From Saprospiraceae bacterium (GTDB lineage: Bacteria > Bacteroidota > Bacteroidia > Chitinophagales > Saprospiraceae), in assembly GCA_016714085.1 (NCBI GenBank), contig JADJNW010000039.1, positions 1 through 64,000 on the forward strand: a stretch of 64,000 nucleotides of DNA, in the 5' to 3' direction. The notes under the pieces were generated by a model that worked only from the letters and a program-made list of their open reading frames with translations, was not told the DNA's origin and ran no database searches. Positions 61,447 to 64,000 of this stretch are shown in pieces. Both the position numbers and the translations under genes were made by a program. Each line of letters opens with the position of its first letter. Position 1 is the first letter of the stretch.

Positions 61447-63927
61447 TTGAGCAAGCCCAATCTTCATTTCATCCCCACCACCAATACGTATGTCAAGGTT
61501 ATCCTGCCGATGGCAGTACCCAAGCCTTATACCTATTACGTGCCGGAAGAATGGGTTAGCGAAATAAAATTTGGCGTGCGTGTAGAGGTGCAATTTGGGC
61601 AAAGCCGCTTGTACACTGCACTCGTTATTGATGTGCATCATCATGCGCCGGAAGGGCATCAGCCCAAGCCCATCAGTGCTGTCGTAGATGAGCAGCCATT
61701 GATTAATCCCATGCAATTGCAACTTTGGCGGTGGCGTGCAGATTATTATTGCTGCACGCTTGGCGAAGTGATGAACGCTGCCTTGCCTTCCAATTTGAAA
61801 TTGGCGAGTGAAACCTTGATCGCATTAAGCCCTGTTTTTGATGGTGATGTCACCGATTTGTCTGAAAAAGAGCATATTGTGGTGCAGTCATTAACTGCTC
61901 AGAATGAATTAAGTATCGAGGATTTGCGCAAAATTCTAGATCAAAAGACTGTTTATCCGCTGATTAAGAGCTTGTTAGAAAAGAAAATCATTTATTTACA
62001 AGAGGATTTAAAAACAAAATATTCCCCGAAAACCGTTGGCTGCGTGCGTCTCTGCGAGCCTTATGCCTCCGAACCTGACCGAATCAATGAAGCTTTTGAT
62101 AAATTGACCCGCTCCAATCGCCAGGAAGAAGCGCTTTTGGCGTATTTGCAACTCATTAAAAAACAGGAGTTTATTCGCAAACAAGATATTTATGATTTGG
62201 CTAAAGTGGATTCCAGCGCGTTGACGGCGATGGCAAAAAAAGGCATTTTTGAACTATATGAACGCGAAGTGAGTCGCCTCGGAGGTTATGAAGAAGAAAC
62301 CATTGATTCTGAGGAACTTGCACCGCAGCAAGAGGAAGCTATTTCCAAATTGCAAGCGCATTTTGAAACTAAAAATGTTGCCCTGCTTCACGGTGTAACC
62401 GGTAGCGGCAAAACCCGCGTTTATGTTGAATTGATGCAAGAAGCCATTAATCGCGGTGAACAAGTTTTATATCTTTTGCCGGAAATTGCACTTACAACGC
62501 AGATTATCAATCGTTTACAAAAAATATTTGGTGATAAAATTGCAGTTTATCATTCGCGTTTGAACAATAATGAACGGGTCGAACTTTGGAAACAAATCCT
62601 TGAGGGTAAGCCCATTGTGATTGGGGCGCGGTCGGCGCTTTTTATGCCTTTTACAAATTTGAAATTGGTGATTGTAGATGAAGAGCATGATCCTTCTTAT
62701 AAGCAAAATGATCCCAATCCTCGCTACAACGGGCGCGACGCTGCGATTTATATGGCGAATACCTTCGATGCAAAAGTTATTCTTGGTACGGCGACGCCTT
62801 CGATTGAATCTTATTACAACGCTAAAGCAGGCAAGTACGCTTTGATTGAAATGCCGGAACGCTTTGGTGGCCTGGAATTGCCCGAAACTATTATTACTGA
62901 TGTAAAGCAAGAACTCAAGGAACGCAAGCTCCAGGCGCATTTTACGACCACTTTGATTGACGAACTCAAAGCCGCCCTCGAACGTGGCGAGCAAGCGATT
63001 CTTTTTCAGAATCGGCGAGGCTTTGCGCCTACCTATCGCTGCACAACTTGTGGCTGGCATTCCGAATGTATCCATTGTGACGTGAGCCTTACGTATCACA
63101 AGCATTTCAACGCATTGAAGTGTCACTACTGCGGTTACCAGACGCAACTGCCTACGGCTTGTCCGGCTTGTGGCAATAAGCAACTGACACTCATAGGTTT
63201 CGGTACAGAAAAGATTGAAGATGAACTCAAAATTTACCTCCCTGAAGCCCGCATCGCGCGGATGGACTTGGATACGGTACGCACCAAAAATGCCCATACC
63301 CAGATCATCAATGATTTTGAGGAACGCCGCGTAGATATTCTTGTTGGCACACAGATGGTCACCAAAGGCTTGGATTTTGACAATGTGGGCATCGTAGGTG
63401 TACTCAGCGCTGACCAACTCTTGCAATTCCCAGACTTTCGGGCGGGTGAACGCGCATTCCAACTCATGCTACAAGTGAGCGGCCGCGCGGGTCGCAAGCG
63501 TAAGCGAGGCAAAGTTATTATCCAAGCGATGAATACGGCGAGCCCTGTGTTGGGTGAGGTCTTGCGCAATGATTTTTTTAGTTTTTTTCAACGGGAAATC
63601 CAGGAACGGCACGAGTTTCAATATCCGCCATTTACAAGATTGATTCGTATTACGCTCAAGCATAAAAAGCCCGAAACGCTTAACGATGGCGCTAAAATCT
63701 TCGCCAAAACCCTCAAAAGTCAACTTGGTGAGTGGGTCATCGGGCCGGCAGTGCCTTACGTGGGGCGCGTGCGCGGCTACTTCTTGCTCGATTTCTTGAT
63801 CAAGCTTCCCCGCGATAGCCAGAAAATTCGCTACGCCAAAGACACCTTGCTCGATGCCATTCAAGCGCTCAATACCAGCGAGGGTTATACGACAATAAGA
63901 GTGAATGTAGATGTGGATCCGTATTAG
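61447..63927 (+). CDS. priA: Primosomal protein N' (replication restart helicase)
   Basis: An 826-residue PriA, the ATP-dependent 3'-to-5' helicase that reloads the replisome at stalled forks. Residues ~15-115 are the 3'-end-binding domain (YVKVILPMAVPKPYTYYVPEEW). Walker A is LLHGVTGSGKTRVY near residue 315, and the DEAH-type box is LVIVDEEHDPSYKQNDPNPRYNGRD near 415. The zinc module CTTCGWHSECIHCDVSLTYH ... CHYCGYQTQLPTACPACG provides eight Cys. Helicase motifs V-VI follow (VGTQMVTKGLDFDNVGIVGVLSADQLLQFPDFRAGERAFQLMLQVSGRAGR). The start is TTG 61447, since no ATG precedes the conserved N-terminus in frame. Full length for the family. Confidence 0.96.
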   Translation: MSKPNLHFIPTTNTYVKVILPMAVPKPYTYYVPEEWVSEIKFGVRVEVQFGQSRLYTALVIDVHHHAPEGHQPKPISAVVDEQPLINPMQLQLWRWRADYYCCTLGEVMNAALPSNLKLASETLIALSPVFDGDVTDLSEKEHIVVQSLTAQNELSIEDLRKILDQKTVYPLIKSLLEKKIIYLQEDLKTKYSPKTVGCVRLCEPYASEPDRINEAFDKLTRSNRQEEALLAYLQLIKKQEFIRKQDIYDLAKVDSSALTAMAKKGIFELYEREVSRLGGYEEETIDSEELAPQQEEAISKLQAHFETKNVALLHGVTGSGKTRVYVELMQEAINRGEQVLYLLPEIALTTQIINRLQKIFGDKIAVYHSRLNNNERVELWKQILEGKPIVIGARSALFMPFTNLKLVIVDEEHDPSYKQNDPNPRYNGRDAAIYMANTFDAKVILGTATPSIESYYNAKAGKYALIEMPERFGGLELPETIITDVKQELKERKLQAHFTTTLIDELKAALERGEQAILFQNRRGFAPTYRCTTCGWHSECIHCDVSLTYHKHFNALKCHYCGYQTQLPTACPACGNKQLTLIGFGTEKIEDELKIYLPEARIARMDLDTVRTKNAHTQIINDFEERRVDILVGTQMVTKGLDFDNVGIVGVLSADQLLQFPDFRAGERAFQLMLQVSGRAGRKRKRGKVIIQAMNTASPVLGEVLRNDFFSFFQREIQERHEFQYPPFTRLIRITLKHKKPETLNDGAKIFAKTLKSQLGEWVIGPAVPYVGRVRGYFLLDFLIKLPRDSQKIRYAKDTLLDAIQALNTSEGYTTIRVNVDVDPY

Positions 63928-64000
63928 CGCAGTAGATATTAAAATCTCTATTTCTATATGGATGGCAGATAATAAAACGAGCGTATAAATAAAATAAGCA
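63928..64000. other. Window end, nothing recognised
   Basis: The 73 bases after priA are A/T-rich, with no hairpin, RNA or gene start that I can identify. The window may end before the next gene. Confidence 0.6.

Noticed and set aside
62515..63462. 315-codon frame antisense to priA
   Set aside because: It lies wholly within a firmly identified conserved gene and its translation matches no family. It is a codon-bias shadow.

Overview
The window looks like chromosome of a Bacteroidota bacterium, probably of the Saprospiraceae or a close relative. The evidence is: two TonB-dependent receptors, one with a DUF4249 lipoprotein; a type IX secretion sorting domain; many short lipoproteins; LytS/LytTR and OmpR two-component pairs; a Mrp protein lacking the CxxC motif, as is usual in this phylum; and repeated matches to the Bacteroidota promoter (TAnnTTTG at -7, TTG about 19-20 nt upstream). 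No rRNA, CRISPR array, phage, transposase or plasmid gene was seen. tRNA-Lys(TTT) and tRNA-Arg(CCG) are present.

Layout. 0.1-7.4 kb: DUF6544 and SMP-30 genes, a minus-strand group (NYN/cold-shock, GNAT, two unknowns, Crp/Fnr), then dinB. 7.5-14.1 kb: tRNA-Lys, TonB receptor plus DUF4249 protein, and a LytS/LytTR pair. 14.2-22.6 kb: ankyrin, Dabb, head-GIN and DUF4407 proteins, tRNA-Arg, a cyanophycinase-like protein and a large VPS10/BNR protein. 22.7-24.6 kb: a WG-repeat gene whose second half is decayed. 24.6-31.9 kb: DUF4240 protein, a RibF-glycosyltransferase fusion, mrp, a MntA/HepT toxin-antitoxin pair, a NifU-domain gene and pyrF. 32-41.5 kb: FkbM methyltransferase, glycosyltransferase, GH65, HicBA, DUF4058, haloperoxidase and an OmpR-type two-component pair. 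41.6-45.7 kb: second TonB receptor and a Gfo/Idh oxidoreductase. 45.8-50.7 kb: a minus-strand run of accessory genes, nearly all broken. 51.5-64 kb: a conserved unknown gene, HAD, MFS, AraC, acyltransferase, a duplicated-domain lipoprotein, an ECF sigma factor with a T9SS dioxygenase and a membrane/beta-barrel protein, and priA.

The most unusual content is non-coding. Three intergenic arrays (10.7, 25.3 and 44.2 kb) are built from contiguous 21-bp units, two helical turns each. Two of them have a 63-bp three-unit super-period and lie in opposite orientations. A 42-bp tandem repeat at 52.1 kb duplicates the 3' end of a gene including its stop codon. A perfect 16-bp-arm palindrome and a ~105-bp hairpin-bearing element each occur twice. 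Perfect or near-perfect 11-bp direct repeats lie before the OmpR-type regulator gene and before the neighbouring TonB receptor gene, suggesting a self-regulated circuit.

About nine otherwise intact genes carry a single one-base frameshift, often in a homopolymer, which may be sequencing error. The 45.8-50.7 kb run and the WG-repeat gene carry far more lesions and look truly decayed. All functions are assigned by reading sequence motifs; no database search was run.
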